DNA of 64,000 bases from Vibrio sp. 10N.286.49.B3 (GTDB lineage: Bacteria; Pseudomonadota; Gammaproteobacteria; Enterobacterales; Vibrionaceae), in NCBI RefSeq assembly GCF_002873395.1, contig NZ_MCUV01000001.1, positions 310,001-374,000 on the forward strand, read 5' to 3'. Below, piece by piece: positions 45,831 through 57,066 of the stretch (positions within the stretch are counted from its first letter, which is position 1; the number at the start of each line of letters is the position of its first letter). The translations under genes and the position numbers were made by a program. The notes under the pieces are model-generated. The model saw nothing but the letters and a program-made list of their open reading frames with translations. It did no database searches and had not been told where the DNA came from.

Positions 45831-47069
45831 TTATACGGCGTCATCACTCAATGATGAGGAATAAACGGTATCGTTGAGCGCTTCACCTGCTGGCTCTATG
45901 GCTAAACGATCCTCATCTAAACTCTCATTGTCATGGCTTGCATTATCGGTCTCTAAATCGAGTATTTGCTGCTTATAAGTCTCAACTTTCGCTATCTTAC
46001 TTCTCAGTTGATTGGCCAACTTTTTATTTTCAGCGATTAAATTTTTAACCTGCTTCTGCAATGTTAAGGTTTGATCACTTGAATGCATTTGAGTGATCGA
46101 TTCAATGATTTTTTCCTTTTGCTGCTCAACCGATAAGTTTCGATAATCTCCATTATCAATCGCTTGAGAAATCGCATAAAGTTGCTTTTCCGTATCCACA
46201 ACAGCAGGCTCAAATCGATTACTACGGATGCTAATTAAAGACTCCACATCTTTTGCACGATGATGAACTCGATCCATTTCAAATTGACTAGCAGCCACGG
46301 CTTTCTCTATCAATTCAAGATCTCGTGGGTAAGCAGCAATAACATTCTGCGTTGTCAGAATACTTCTCGCTGCCTGTGCATAGCTTTCTGGTACATAATT
46401 GTCAGCATACTGCCCTTTTAATACCTGTAGCTTGGCATTAAGCGGCTTAACATACTTCTCTTTCATGACCTGAACTTCTAGTTCCTTTGCATCTTTTAAA
46501 AATTGAGTTTGCTGCTTTTCTGCTCGTGCAATATCATCGACAACAATATAGCTAAATAGGTTACGATACTGTCTATGAATTCTGCGATACGTACGGTTAA
46601 AAATAGACTGTGCTTCTATCCTATCCAAATACTCCATTTGCGATATCGCATCAGCTAAAATCACATCCGCCTTCTGTTTAAGCTCAACAATGGCATGATA
46701 GTTTTGTTCTACTATCGTCAAACGGTCATTAAACGCTTGTTGGTAGGTTTCATTGGAAAAAATAGAGTAGTTAGACGCTACTTTTTCAGGGTTACTTTGC
46801 AGATCGGTATAAATGGATTGGCTACTTTTCCAAGCCGACATCAACTCATGATAATTTTCTGGGGCATAGATTTCTAACTCATCAACGGTCGATAGCTTTG
46901 CTGCCCAATGATCATGCAGATCGATCACTTGTTGGTTCGCAGCATTTTGTATATTATCTTGTTCTAACTGCACCGCTAACTCACTGCTGCTCATTTCCTT
47001 CGGAGTACTTTGGCAGCCAATTAAACCAAGCAGCATACTCATTAGTACGGTTATATGTATTAGCTTCAT
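45831..47069 (-). CDS. Coiled-coil lipoprotein of unknown function
   Basis: A 412-residue lipoprotein (lipobox LGLIGC, residues 14-19; Gln at +2 suggests the outer membrane). Nearly all the mature part is predicted helix rich in Glu, Lys and Gln, with coiled-coil heptads around 95-150, 170-215 and 310-375. The last 40 residues are acidic and low-complexity. There is no catalytic motif. Its long helical form suggests a periplasmic spacer or scaffold; relatives in Vibrionaceae are often labelled loosely as DNA-repair ATPase-like, which the signal makes unlikely. It is monocistronic. Confidence 0.7.
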   Translation of the reverse strand: MKLIHITVLMSMLLGLIGCQSTPKEMSSSELAVQLEQDNIQNAANQQVIDLHDHWAAKLSTVDELEIYAPENYHELMSAWKSSQSIYTDLQSNPEKVASNYSIFSNETYQQAFNDRLTIVEQNYHAIVELKQKADVILADAISQMEYLDRIEAQSIFNRTYRRIHRQYRNLFSYIVVDDIARAEKQQTQFLKDAKELEVQVMKEKYVKPLNAKLQVLKGQYADNYVPESYAQAARSILTTQNVIAAYPRDLELIEKAVAASQFEMDRVHHRAKDVESLISIRSNRFEPAVVDTEKQLYAISQAIDNGDYRNLSVEQQKEKIIESITQMHSSDQTLTLQKQVKNLIAENKKLANQLRSKIAKVETYKQQILDLETDNASHDNESLDEDRLAIEPAGEALNDTVYSSSLSDDAV

Positions 47070-47367
47070 GTCTAATTCCTAAAAAACAATCCCTATTTAA
47101 ACTTTAAATGCAGTTTAGATAATGAAAAACATCCCTTTTTTATCTAAACGAATGAAGAAGGTTAACTATAAATCATCAGCTTTAAAAATCACATCACTAA
47201 CGTAGTTATATGAATGAAAAATTACTTTAATATTACAAATCGCTTAAAAGTCGTATAATTTAGCACCAATTAGGGTATAGGTAACACTTTGCTGAGATTA
47301 TCATTGCGGTAAAATCACACTCGCACTATGGTGAATTTAAAGCAAATGAATAATACAAGGTGCATGA
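47070..47367. other. Divergent promoter region
   Basis: 298 bases between the divergent lipoprotein and TIGR02647-like genes. A TATAAT at 47254-47259 with TATTAC 17 bases upstream may be the promoter of the plus-strand gene, giving a leader of about 100 bases. A CTGAGAT in that leader recalls the thiamine riboswitch, but the other required elements are absent. Confidence 0.35.
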
Positions 47368-47601
47368 ATGAAATACACAACACAAAATATTGCCGAACTG
47401 AACCTACTACTTCAATTTGATTTAAGCAGCGCTGCTACTGGCATCAAAGTTCACCAAGATGCTGCACCAGAAGTGTTAGATGCTGTAAAAAGCTTATATA
47501 GCAAAGGGCTTTGTACCATGCCAGATGGTGGCTACCTAACCGATGAAGGTATTGTCGTTGCTGAACATGCTGACCGAGTTATACGTATACTCAGCGCATA
47601 G
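47368..47601 (+). CDS. TIGR02647-like small protein
   Basis: A 77-residue soluble protein. The pattern 'ELNLLLQFDLSSAATGIKVH' followed by 'GGYLTDEGIVVAEHADRVIRIL' agrees with the TIGR02647 family of small gammaproteobacterial proteins, whose function is not known to me. The second half could form a short winged-helix-like fold. AAGGTG lies just before the ATG. The next gene follows after 87 bases on the same strand. Confidence 0.72.
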   Translation: MKYTTQNIAELNLLLQFDLSSAATGIKVHQDAAPEVLDAVKSLYSKGLCTMPDGGYLTDEGIVVAEHADRVIRILSA

Positions 47602-47688
47602 TTTTACTTAGCTATAGTGGGAGGAAATAGCTTCCTCTCATTTATCTGCTCGCAACAAATTAACACTTCCCTTCTAGAGGCATACAAC

Positions 47689-48573
47689 ATGGCTGTCATC
47701 ACAATTATTGGGGCTGGATGGCTAGGTAAGCCTCTCGCTGACTCTTTAGTCGACCTCAACCATATCGTTTATGCCAGTCATACCACACCGCCTCTTTTGC
47801 AAAATTCCACCGGTGATACTGCTATTATTCACTACTTCCAATGTCAATTAGTCGGTGACAAGGTAAGCGCTCAGTCAGACTCAGTGCTAACGTTAGCCCA
47901 ACAATTCAAGCAACAACAGTGTGATGTGGTCATCGGATGCTTTCCGCCAGGCTTTCGTCGTGGTAACAGTGAACAATATCAGCATTATTGGCAACAACTG
48001 ACACTTGCGGCTCAACAAGCCAACGTTAAAAAAATTATTATGGTGAGCTCTACAACGGTTTACCCTAACCAAGCACTGCCTATGAGCGAAGACAAAGCGT
48101 CATTGGAGCAAGTCCATAACGGTGGTGATATGTTTTCAGATAACGCACGTATCATGCTGCAAGCTGAGCAGTACGTTATTGATTCAGCTATCGACTACGT
48201 CATTGTACGTTGCAGCGGTCTTATTGGTCCAAACCGCCACCCCGCTCGCTTTGTGGCAAAACTGAAGCAAGTGAGTACGCTCGCTCCAGCTAATATGCTT
48301 CTCCTTAATGATGCTATTGGTATTTTAAACTTTGCCATCACGCATATACATAATGATGTGATTAACGCCACTACCCCGAACACCGTTGATAAAGCACACT
48401 TTTACCAAGCTGCATTAGACACTATGGGGTTAGACAACGCTTTACCCAAGCAAGTTGCTCAAGCCGATAAAAAAATTGTCGCCGAGAAAATCCAAAGCCT
48501 AGGCTATGAATTTATTTATCAGCATACGCTTGATGCCGTTATGGATTTACCAAAAATATTGGATATGAATTAA
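47689..48573 (+). CDS. YeeZ-like NAD(P)-binding sugar-nucleotide epimerase family protein
   Basis: A 294-residue Rossmann-fold protein. The dinucleotide motif is at the very start (ITIIGAGWLGKPLADSL), followed by 'KKIIMVSSTTVYPNQ' and 'VRCSGLIGPNRHPARFV'. The Tyr of 'TTVYP' takes the place of the usual YxxxK catalytic Tyr, as in YeeZ-like members. The substrate is unknown. The ATG at 47689 has AGAGG eight bases ahead and starts right at the Rossmann strand. A frame upstream to 47617 adds unrelated residues. Confidence 0.8.
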   Translation: MAVITIIGAGWLGKPLADSLVDLNHIVYASHTTPPLLQNSTGDTAIIHYFQCQLVGDKVSAQSDSVLTLAQQFKQQQCDVVIGCFPPGFRRGNSEQYQHYWQQLTLAAQQANVKKIIMVSSTTVYPNQALPMSEDKASLEQVHNGGDMFSDNARIMLQAEQYVIDSAIDYVIVRCSGLIGPNRHPARFVAKLKQVSTLAPANMLLLNDAIGILNFAITHIHNDVINATTPNTVDKAHFYQAALDTMGLDNALPKQVAQADKKIVAEKIQSLGYEFIYQHTLDAVMDLPKILDMN

Positions 48574-48576
48574 AGC

Positions 48577-49155
48577 CTATTTGCCTAATGCTTCTTTATA
48601 GTGCTGACGACAAGCGGATACATATTTATCATTGCCACCGATTGCAACCTGATCGCCTTCAGAAATTGCTACGCCATGCTCATCAGTGCGAATCACCATA
48701 TTGGCTTTACGTCCACAATGACAAATAGTTTTCAATTCAACTAGCTTATCAGCCCACGAAAGCAAATATTTACTACCTTCAAAAAGCTCGCCGAGAAAGT
48801 CTGTACGTAAGCCATAACAAAGCACTGGGATACGCAGTTTATCCACCACTTCTGTTAGTTGGTACACTTGATCTTTGGATAAAAACTGGCACTCATCAAC
48901 GAGAACACAATGCAGTTTTTGATCTTGGTTTAATAGCGTAATTTCATGGAAAAGATCCGTTTCCTCGGCAAATAATTGCGCCTCAGATTGCAAGCCAATA
49001 CGAGAACTCACCTTTCCTACACCGTAGCGATTATCTAACGCTGCAGTAAAGATAACGGGGTTCATACCACGCTCTTGATAGTTAAAAGAAGATTGAAGTA
49101 ATGTCGTTGACTTACCTGCATTCATTGCAGAGTAATAAAAATACATCTGAGCCAA
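48577..49155 (-). CDS. tdk: Thymidine kinase
   Basis: A 192-residue salvage enzyme that phosphorylates thymidine to dTMP. The P-loop is SAMNAGKS at 9-16, followed by the Mg2+ site VLVDECQFL and the lasso region with zinc Cys residues (TICHCGRKA and a later Cys). The start is taken as TTG at 49155 because it gives [16 protein letters not shown], matching the E. coli N-terminus ([16 protein letters not shown]). The ATG three codons later lacks a ribosome-binding site. It converges on the YeeZ-like gene with a 3-base gap. Confidence 0.95.
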   Translation of the reverse strand: MAQMYFYYSAMNAGKSTTLLQSSFNYQERGMNPVIFTAALDNRYGVGKVSSRIGLQSEAQLFAEETDLFHEITLLNQDQKLHCVLVDECQFLSKDQVYQLTEVVDKLRIPVLCYGLRTDFLGELFEGSKYLLSWADKLVELKTICHCGRKANMVIRTDEHGVAISEGDQVAIGGNDKYVSACRQHYKEALGK

Positions 49156-49186
49156 GGGAGAAGATCCTGTGGTTAATAATAAAACT

Positions 49187-49233
49187 CAACCCAGATATTG
49201 AATTCCTTTTTAGCAAAAGGGATATCTGGGTTG
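49187..49233 (-). terminator. Terminator of cysS
   Basis: A 12-bp stem (49187-49198 with 49222-49233, CAACCCAGATAT) encloses a second small hairpin (49205-49220, CCTTTT/AAAAGG). On the minus strand AGTTTTATT follows. It lies 58 bases past the cysS stop and before tdk. Confidence 0.75.
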
Positions 49234-49290
49234 TTATACATTTGGCTTATACCAAATAATGTCTGACGCTTACGCCATTAATCTAGAAGA

Positions 49291-50676
49291 TTATTTTTTA
49301 CGCCAAGTCGTTCCTTCAGCGCCATCTTCCAGTTCAATGCCCATCTCATTAAGCTTATCACGCGCTAGATCGGCATTTGCCCAATCTTTTGCAGCACGCG
49401 AATCATTACGCAGCTTAATCAATGCTTCAATTTCTGCCACTTCATCATCATTTCCAACAGCCTCACCTTTTAGGAAAGATTCTGGGTCTTGATGAAGAAT
49501 ACCGATGATATCAGCAAGCTCACGCATCAAGGCACCAAGTGCACTCGCTTTTTCAACGCTTTCAACTTTAATACGGTTAATATCACGAGCCATATCAAAT
49601 AGAACTGAGTACGCTTCTGGTGTATTAAAGTCATCATTCATCGCTGTAGCAAAACGAGTCACATACTCATCACCGCCCGCTGGTGCTGCGGTTAAATCTA
49701 GACCACGCAAAGAAGTGTAAAGGCGCTCTAACGAAGCACGCGCTTGAGTTAAATTCTCTTCGCTGTAGTTTAGTTGGCTACGGTAATGCCCAGACATTAA
49801 GAAGTAGCGTACTGTTTCTGGATCGTAGTGACCTAATACATCACGGATAGTAAAGAAGTTACCTAAAGATTTAGACATTTTCTCTCTATCGACCATTACC
49901 ATGCCACTGTGCATCCAGGTATTCACATATTGAGTACCGTGTGCGCAGCATGATTGTGCGATTTCATTTTCGTGGTGTGGGAACTGTAAATCAGAACCAC
50001 CACCATGAATATCGAAGTGATTGCCTAAGATTGAAGAGTTCATTGCAGAACATTCAATGTGCCAACCAGGGCGACCTGGACCCCAAGGTGATTCCCATGT
50101 TGGTTCACCTGGTTTTGACATTTTCCATAAAACAAAATCAAGAGGGCTACGCTTAGCACTTTCGATATCAACACGAGCACCTGCTTGTAGCTGATCAAGA
50201 TCTTGCTTAGACAGTTTGCCATATTCATCAAACTTGCTTACTTCAAACATCACATCGCCATTGCTCGCAACATAAGCAAAGCCACGTTCAATCAATGTCT
50301 CGACTAAAGCAACAATCTCTTCGATATAGTCTGTCGCACGCGGCTCAACATCTGGGCGTTGCATATTTAAAGCATCAAAGTCAGCATGCATTTCAGCAAT
50401 TAAACGCTCTGTTAATGCTTCACATGACTCACCATTTTCAGCGGCACGCTTGATGATTTTATCATCGATATCCGTGATATTACGTACGAAGTTCAGATCA
50501 TAACCTAAGTAGCGCAAGTAACGAGATACCACATCGAATGATACAAAGGTACGACCATGGCCAATATGACAGAGATCGTAAATGGTTACCCCACAGACAT
50601 ACATGCCGACTTTGCCAGCAGTAATTGGTTTAAATTCCTCTTTTTGTCTTGTGAGTGTGTTATATATTTTTAACAT
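49291..50676 (-). CDS. cysS: Cysteinyl-tRNA synthetase
   Basis: A 461-residue class I synthetase that charges tRNA-Cys. The HIGH-type motif is in [18 protein letters not shown] in [13 protein letters not shown], and zinc ligands in '[16 protein letters not shown]' and '[23 protein letters not shown]'. The length equals that of E. coli CysS. The gene is divergent from ppiB, an arrangement common in this group. No tRNA gene was found nearby. Confidence 0.97.
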   Translation of the reverse strand: MLKIYNTLTRQKEEFKPITAGKVGMYVCGVTIYDLCHIGHGRTFVSFDVVSRYLRYLGYDLNFVRNITDIDDKIIKRAAENGESCEALTERLIAEMHADFDALNMQRPDVEPRATDYIEEIVALVETLIERGFAYVASNGDVMFEVSKFDEYGKLSKQDLDQLQAGARVDIESAKRSPLDFVLWKMSKPGEPTWESPWGPGRPGWHIECSAMNSSILGNHFDIHGGGSDLQFPHHENEIAQSCCAHGTQYVNTWMHSGMVMVDREKMSKSLGNFFTIRDVLGHYDPETVRYFLMSGHYRSQLNYSEENLTQARASLERLYTSLRGLDLTAAPAGGDEYVTRFATAMNDDFNTPEAYSVLFDMARDINRIKVESVEKASALGALMRELADIIGILHQDPESFLKGEAVGNDDEVAEIEALIKLRNDSRAAKDWANADLARDKLNEMGIELEDGAEGTTWRKK

Positions 50677-50903
50677 GATCTCTATCTATTCAGTAAGTAA
50701 ACAAAACTAATTATGAGTATATCAACTCATGAGTTTTAAGGTAATACCATTTCTATCCAAATGCTTTAAATATGCTCATTAATCCCTTAAATAAACCGTC
50801 TACTAGCAAACTTCTGATACGGAAAACCATTTCGTCATTTGAAAGTACATCAACTTAGGCTAGAATCCGCATTCATACTGAAAATATAAATAAGGTAACA
50901 ATC

Positions 50904-51398
50904 ATGATCATCCTTCACACTAATTTTGGTGACATCAAAGTTCAACTAAACGAAGAAAAAGCACCAGCAACAAGTGCTAACTTCCTACAGTACTGTCGTG
51001 ACGGTTTTTACGATAATACCCTTTTCCACCGCGTTATCGATGGTTTCATGGTTCAAGGCGGCGGCATGACTTCTGGCCTTAAAGAGAAAGCATCACGTGC
51101 AACAATCAAAAATGAAGCAAACAATGGCCTAAGCAACAAAGTTGGCACATTAGCGATGGCACGTACTATGGAACCGCATTCAGCAAGTTCTCAGTTCTTC
51201 ATCAACGTAAACAACAACACATTCCTTGATTTCCGTTCAGAAAGCCTAGATGGTTGGGGTTACTGTGTATTCGCTGAAGTTGTTGAAGGCATGGATATCG
51301 TAAACAAAATTAAAGGTGTAAGCACTGGTACTATGGGCATGCACCAAGATGTTCCACTAGAAGAAGTGATCATCACTGGCACAACTATCGAAGCTTAA
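50904..51398 (+). CDS. ppiB: Peptidyl-prolyl cis-trans isomerase B (cyclophilin)
   Basis: A 164-residue cytosolic cyclophilin without a signal peptide. The core motif [16 protein letters not shown] contains the catalytic Arg; '[17 protein letters not shown]' and '[16 protein letters not shown]' complete the family pattern. It speeds prolyl-bond isomerisation during protein folding. AAGGT lies seven bases before the ATG. It is followed by lpxH on the same strand. Confidence 0.96.
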   Translation: MIILHTNFGDIKVQLNEEKAPATSANFLQYCRDGFYDNTLFHRVIDGFMVQGGGMTSGLKEKASRATIKNEANNGLSNKVGTLAMARTMEPHSASSQFFINVNNNTFLDFRSESLDGWGYCVFAEVVEGMDIVNKIKGVSTGTMGMHQDVPLEEVIITGTTIEA

Positions 51399-51424
51399 TC
51401 GCTGATAGTCACAAAAAGGATTTT

Positions 51425-51448
51425 GGGGAGCTGCGTGCTCCCCTATTT
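51425..51448 (+). terminator. Hairpin between ppiB and lpxH
   Basis: A 7-bp G+C-rich stem (51425-51431 with 51437-51443, GGGGAGC) has a 5-base loop and is followed by TATTTAT. It starts 26 bases after the ppiB stop and ends 11 bases before the lpxH ATG, leaving no room for a standard ribosome-binding site. It may be a partial terminator or may control lpxH translation. Confidence 0.55.
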
Positions 51449-51454
51449 ATATCA

Positions 51455-52186
51455 ATGACTACATTATTTATCGCAGATCTACACTTAACCCCTTCTCGCC
51501 CTGATATTACAGAGTGCTTTTTACGCTTTATGCAAGAAGAAGCCCCTCATGCTGATGCCTTGTATGTCTTAGGGGATTTATTTGAGTTTTGGATTGGTGA
51601 CGATGACCGCTCTGATTTCTCACAACAGATTAAACACACATTTAAAACGCTCGTTGATAGTGGTGTACCGTGTTTCTTTACTCAAGGTAATCGTGACTTT
51701 TTAATCGGTAAACGTTTTAGCAAAGAGACAGGCGTCACTTTACTTGATGAAACAAGCATTATTGATTTATATGGCTCAAAAGCAGTAGTTTTACACGGCG
51801 ATACTTTATGCACCGATGATGTAAAATATTTAGCTTATCGTCAAAAGGTACATCAGCCTTGGTTACAATGGGTTTTCAACCGAATTCCATTTTTTATTAA
51901 AAAGAAAATAGTCTCGCGTGTACAAAGCGATATTCAACAAGAAAAACAAACAAAATCCATCGATATTATGGATGTCAATCAACAAGAAGTTGACCGCGTT
52001 TTAGCAACATATAATGTCGATTTAATGATTCATGGTCACACTCACCGCCCTAATGTTCATACCATCCATACCTCCACTGGTGATAAAACACGCATTGTAT
52101 TGGGTGATTGGTATAGCCAAGGATCAATTTTAGTCGCAACACGAGATGGTCAGTGGCTAGAAAATAGACCATTTAAAGAAAAATAA
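51455..52186 (+). CDS. lpxH: UDP-2,3-diacylglucosamine diphosphatase
   Basis: A 243-residue calcineurin-like phosphoesterase that hydrolyses UDP-diacylglucosamine to lipid X in lipid A synthesis, at the inner face of the membrane. All metal motifs are present: [40 protein letters not shown] and [11 protein letters not shown]. The order ppiB-lpxH is as in E. coli. No clear Shine-Dalgarno sequence precedes the ATG; a strong hairpin sits there instead. Confidence 0.96.
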   Translation: MTTLFIADLHLTPSRPDITECFLRFMQEEAPHADALYVLGDLFEFWIGDDDRSDFSQQIKHTFKTLVDSGVPCFFTQGNRDFLIGKRFSKETGVTLLDETSIIDLYGSKAVVLHGDTLCTDDVKYLAYRQKVHQPWLQWVFNRIPFFIKKKIVSRVQSDIQQEKQTKSIDIMDVNQQEVDRVLATYNVDLMIHGHTHRPNVHTIHTSTGDKTRIVLGDWYSQGSILVATRDGQWLENRPFKEK

Positions 52187-52258
52187 CCAAATTTAGCGTA
52201 AATGATTAAAAAATAAGAGCTATCGCATAGAAATATTCTCTAATTTCGTTATTATTTA

Positions 52259-53509
52259 ATGATTATATTTAACGAATGTTCGGTTATTTTGAAGTATTCT
52301 TACGTAGCACGCCAACCAATTTTAGACCGCGAAAAAAAGACGATTGGCTATGAGTTACTATTTCGGGATGGCCCTAAAAATACCTTCCCAGAAATAGAAC
52401 CTGAGCTTGCCACTAGCCGTTTACTTTGTGATCATTTTTTATCTATTCACTACAGCACACTGGGTAATAAACTCGGCTTTGTGAACTTTCCTTATAAAAG
52501 CTTAATCACTTTAGTTCCGACCTTATTTCCTAAAGAGCAGTTAGTCATAGAAGTTTTAGAAGACTGCCCTCCTACGGATGAACTTTTACTCGCGATTAAA
52601 AAACTTTTTGATGCTGGGTATACCATCGCATTAGATGACTTTATTCCCAATAAAGCATGGCGACGTTTCTTACCTTACATCGCTATTATTAAGTTTGATA
52701 TCCGCTTGGTTCCTATTAATAAGTCGGCTATTTTTATTCAGCGTCTAGCACAATATGATATTAAATTTATTGCCGAAAAAGTAGAAACCTATCAAGAGTA
52801 TGAGCAAGCTAAAACCGCTGGGTTTGATTACTTTCAAGGTTACTTCTTTAGTAAGCCAGAGATGATACAGCGACGTGCTTTGAATCCAGCATCACTGACT
52901 ATATTTCAGCTGTGTAAAGAAATATCCAATGATCCGATCAATTTCACTGAGGTTGAAAGGTTGGTTTCATTAGATATGACACTTTCATTTAAGTTGCTTA
53001 CTTATGTCAATGCAACCGTCTCAATTCGAGCAAAAATAAAATCATTTCGCCAAGCTCTCGTCTATTTAGGTGAGCAAAGATTGCGTCAATTTATATCGCT
53101 TGTTGCGATTGCTTCGGTTGATAATGATAAGCCTGACTCACTGTATGGTTTAGCGGTTCAGCGAGCTCGATTATGTGAATTACTTGATGCTAATCTTCCC
53201 ACTCATATTAAAGGGCAAGCATTCCTGACTGGGTTATTTTCTTTGTTGGACTCGTTATTAGATCAACCTTTAGCGGTGATCCTTGAGTCCGTTCCTATTG
53301 ACGAAGAGATAAAAGCGGCATTGACTAATAATGAGGGGGTGTTAGGTCAGTTACTTGCTCTTGTTCTTGCTTATGAAAAAGCAGAATGGGAAACGGTGAT
53401 TGCATTACGTGAATCACTAGGGTTAAGTGAGCAAAATCTCGCTCAAGCTTATGATAATGCAATGGTATGGTCACAAGAGTTGCTCACCCCAGAACTCGCG
53501 GTGTCATAG
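52259..53509 (+). CDS. EAL-HDOD domain signalling protein, probably catalytically impaired
   Basis: A 416-residue protein with a short EAL-like domain (about 15-205) and an HDOD domain (about 210-400). The first EAL motif survives as YELLFRD, and Lys in IIKFDI and Glu in IAEKVET are kept. The active-site loop DDFG(T/S)G reads DDFIPN, however, and the Asn motif is VNFPY, so cyclic-di-GMP hydrolysis is doubtful. Such EAL-HDOD proteins act as adaptors controlling motility in some Vibrio. The ATG at 52259 has no clear ribosome-binding site; a TTG ten codons later would also start near the domain. Confidence 0.82.
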   Translation: MIIFNECSVILKYSYVARQPILDREKKTIGYELLFRDGPKNTFPEIEPELATSRLLCDHFLSIHYSTLGNKLGFVNFPYKSLITLVPTLFPKEQLVIEVLEDCPPTDELLLAIKKLFDAGYTIALDDFIPNKAWRRFLPYIAIIKFDIRLVPINKSAIFIQRLAQYDIKFIAEKVETYQEYEQAKTAGFDYFQGYFFSKPEMIQRRALNPASLTIFQLCKEISNDPINFTEVERLVSLDMTLSFKLLTYVNATVSIRAKIKSFRQALVYLGEQRLRQFISLVAIASVDNDKPDSLYGLAVQRARLCELLDANLPTHIKGQAFLTGLFSLLDSLLDQPLAVILESVPIDEEIKAALTNNEGVLGQLLALVLAYEKAEWETVIALRESLGLSEQNLAQAYDNAMVWSQELLTPELAVS

Positions 53510-53543
53510 CAAACTTAACGATAACAAGGCGACCTTCTGTGCT

Positions 53544-53569
53544 AAACCAGCCTACTACGCTGGTTTTTT
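53544..53569 (+). terminator. Terminator of the EAL-HDOD gene
   Basis: An 8-bp stem (53544-53551 with 53559-53566, AAACCAGC) has a 7-base loop, and the T run continues from the stem into TTT. It lies 35 bases past the stop. Confidence 0.82.
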
Positions 53570-53631
53570 ATTGCATGCTACCTTTGTTTCAATAACAATA
53601 CTTTTCTTTTGCCTCACTCATAGGGTGCACT

Positions 53632-54147
53632 ATGTTAATTTGTCCATGTGGTTCAAATAAAACCTATCCAGACTGTTGTGAAATTGCTCACCAGAATCAT
53701 GCTGCTGTTACATCGCCAGAACAACTTATGCGTTCGCGTTATAGTGCCCATGTCCTTGGTTTGGTTGATTACGTTATCAAGACTTATCACCCAAGTTGTC
53801 ATGCTGAGTCTGAGCGTGAAGGGATTGCAGATTCTGTCAATAGTGATTGGCAAAAGTTAGAAATTGTTGCGACTCAACCAGGTGAGCATGCTCAAGAAGG
53901 TTTTGTTGAATTTAATGCTTATCTTAATGATAACGGGCAAGAATTTTGTTTAAGTGAAAAGTCGCGCTTTATTCAAGAAGATAACTTATGGTTTTACATC
54001 GATGGAGTTTTCCCTGATCAACAAAATGAAAGTAGCGACATAGTGACTGATCAAAGATTAACTCAATCTATAGAGAGCTTAAAAGTAGGTCGCAATGATC
54101 CCTGCATTTGTGGCAGCGGTAAAAAATTTAAGAAGTGTTGCGGTTAA
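53632..54147 (+). CDS. YchJ-like SEC-C motif protein
   Basis: A 171-residue protein with a zinc-binding SEC-C motif at each end: [13 protein letters not shown] at 4-16 and [16 protein letters not shown] at the C-terminus. Between them lies the YchJ domain ('[28 protein letters not shown]', 'LWFYIDGVF'). E. coli YchJ has the same order. The function is unknown; SEC-C zinc fingers often bind protein partners or nucleic acid. AGGGTG precedes the ATG. Confidence 0.9.
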   Translation: MLICPCGSNKTYPDCCEIAHQNHAAVTSPEQLMRSRYSAHVLGLVDYVIKTYHPSCHAESEREGIADSVNSDWQKLEIVATQPGEHAQEGFVEFNAYLNDNGQEFCLSEKSRFIQEDNLWFYIDGVFPDQQNESSDIVTDQRLTQSIESLKVGRNDPCICGSGKKFKKCCG

Positions 54148-54154
54148 AACACAT

Positions 54155-54185
54155 TAAAAAGCCAGCAACTTGCGTTACTGGCTTA
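54155..54185. terminator. Terminator between ychJ-like gene and his operon
   Basis: A 7-bp stem (54159-54165 with 54178-54184, AAGCCAG) continues after one mismatch with three more pairs to a 4-base loop. Five A before it give a T run on the minus strand, so it mainly ends the his operon, about 45 bases past the hisI stop. It could also stop the plus-strand gene weakly. Confidence 0.78.
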
Positions 54186-54228
54186 CTTAAAATCGTCAAT
54201 CTATTTTAGGCGAGACCGAGTATTAATG

Positions 54229-54875
54229 TTACTGGTGTCTTTCCTTTAGCTTATTAATGACATCGTTCATCGATAAGCCTTGATCTTGCAACAGTACCAT
54301 CAGGTGATACATTAAATCAGCTGACTCACAAACTAGTTCCGCCTTATCACCCGACGTCGCTGCAAGCGCGACTTCAACCCCTTCTTCGCCCACTTTCTGC
54401 GAAATACGCTTGGTGCCACGGGCGTACAAACTGGCGGTATAAGAAGAGTCAGGATCGGCATTTTTTCTTGCAGCCAAAAGCTGTTCAAGTTGATGAAGCC
54501 ACACCATTTGACTCTCTTCTTGCTGATCGTTATCCCAACAAGTTGTTGACCCTGTGTGACAGGTAGGACCAATAGGCTCCACTTTAACCAGCAGAGTATC
54601 GTTATCGCAATCTAGAGCCATATTTTTAAGCTGTAAAACATTCCCAGAGGTTTCCCCTTTCGTCCATAAGCGTTGCTTAGTGCGAGAAAAGAAGGTTACT
54701 TGACCTGTGGTAATCGTCTTATCTAATGCTGCAGGGTCCATATAACCGAGCATTAGAACTTGGCTCGACTGAAAATCTTGTACCACAGCGGGAATCAATC
54801 CCTCTGTTTTTTGCCAATCAATACGAGCAGAAAGTGCCGCAACATCCTGTACATCTGACGGTTTATTTATTTCGC

Positions 54876-54879
<4 letters not shown>
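54229..54879 (-). CDS. hisI: Bifunctional phosphoribosyl-AMP cyclohydrolase/phosphoribosyl-ATP pyrophosphatase
   Basis: A 216-residue fusion enzyme for steps 2 and 3 of histidine synthesis. The N-terminal cyclohydrolase has the metal motif [11 protein letters not shown] and Cys residues in '[12 protein letters not shown]'. The C-terminal pyrophosphatase (from about 125) has [18 protein letters not shown]. It is the last gene of the operon and overlaps hisF by 4 bases. Also written hisIE. Confidence 0.96.
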
Positions 54880-56401
<1,522 letters not shown>

Positions 56402-56442
56402 CTACTTACCGTTTGTAATACCAATGCTACTTAATCATAAAA

Positions 56443-57066
56443 CTATAATTCTAAGAAGTTTTTGATTAACTGTGAGCCAACTTTACTTGAGCGTTCTGGG
56501 TGAAACTGAACGCCATAATAATTGCCAGCTTGTAGTGCTGCAGTAAATGGTTGACCATATTCACAAGATGCGATGGTAAAATCACCGACTTGCATACCAA
56601 AGCTGTGCACAAAATAGAAGTAGCTCTCGCAAGGAATATCTTTAAACAAAGGATGCTCAGCTTGAGGTTTAATTGTATTCCAGCCCATATGAGGCAGAGG
56701 TAAATCACCCGTTTCAAGCTTACGAACCTCTCCCTCACAAAGACCCAAACACTCAACGATTTGATCTGCTTTTTGCCCTTTTTCTTCTGATATTTTACCT
56801 AGCAGTTGCATACCTAAACAAATACCTAAAAGTGGCTTCTCAACTTGTTTTACTAAGTCGATCAGGTTTCGCTCAGTCAAGTTGTTCATCGCTTCACTTG
56901 CCGTCCCTACACCGGGTAGAAACAGCTTATCGGCAGCAAGAACGATTTGTGCATCTTTGCTTATTACGACGTCGTAACCTAGACGCTCAATGGCAAATTT
57001 AACGGAGGATACGTTTGAACATCCGGTATCAATAATGACAACTTTTTGCGCAGATAATTCTTCCAT
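56443..57066 (-). CDS. hisH: Imidazole glycerol phosphate synthase, glutaminase subunit
   Basis: A 207-residue class I glutamine amidotransferase. The nucleophile is Cys83 in [12 protein letters not shown] and the catalytic His-Glu pair is in [10 protein letters not shown]. It supplies ammonia to HisF through a tunnel. The start overlaps the hisB stop (TAATG). Confidence 0.96.
   Translation of the reverse strand: MEELSAQKVVIIDTGCSNVSSVKFAIERLGYDVVISKDAQIVLAADKLFLPGVGTASEAMNNLTERNLIDLVKQVEKPLLGICLGMQLLGKISEEKGQKADQIVECLGLCEGEVRKLETGDLPLPHMGWNTIKPQAEHPLFKDIPCESYFYFVHSFGMQVGDFTIASCEYGQPFTAALQAGNYYGVQFHPERSSKVGSQLIKNFLEL

Noticed and set aside
47275-47367. Possible thiamine (TPP) riboswitch because of CTGAGAT in the leader of the TIGR02647-like gene
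   Set aside because: The other invariant blocks of the TPP aptamer (the GGGTGC-type start and the ACCTGATC/GGATAATGCC part) are missing, and the gene has no link to thiamine.
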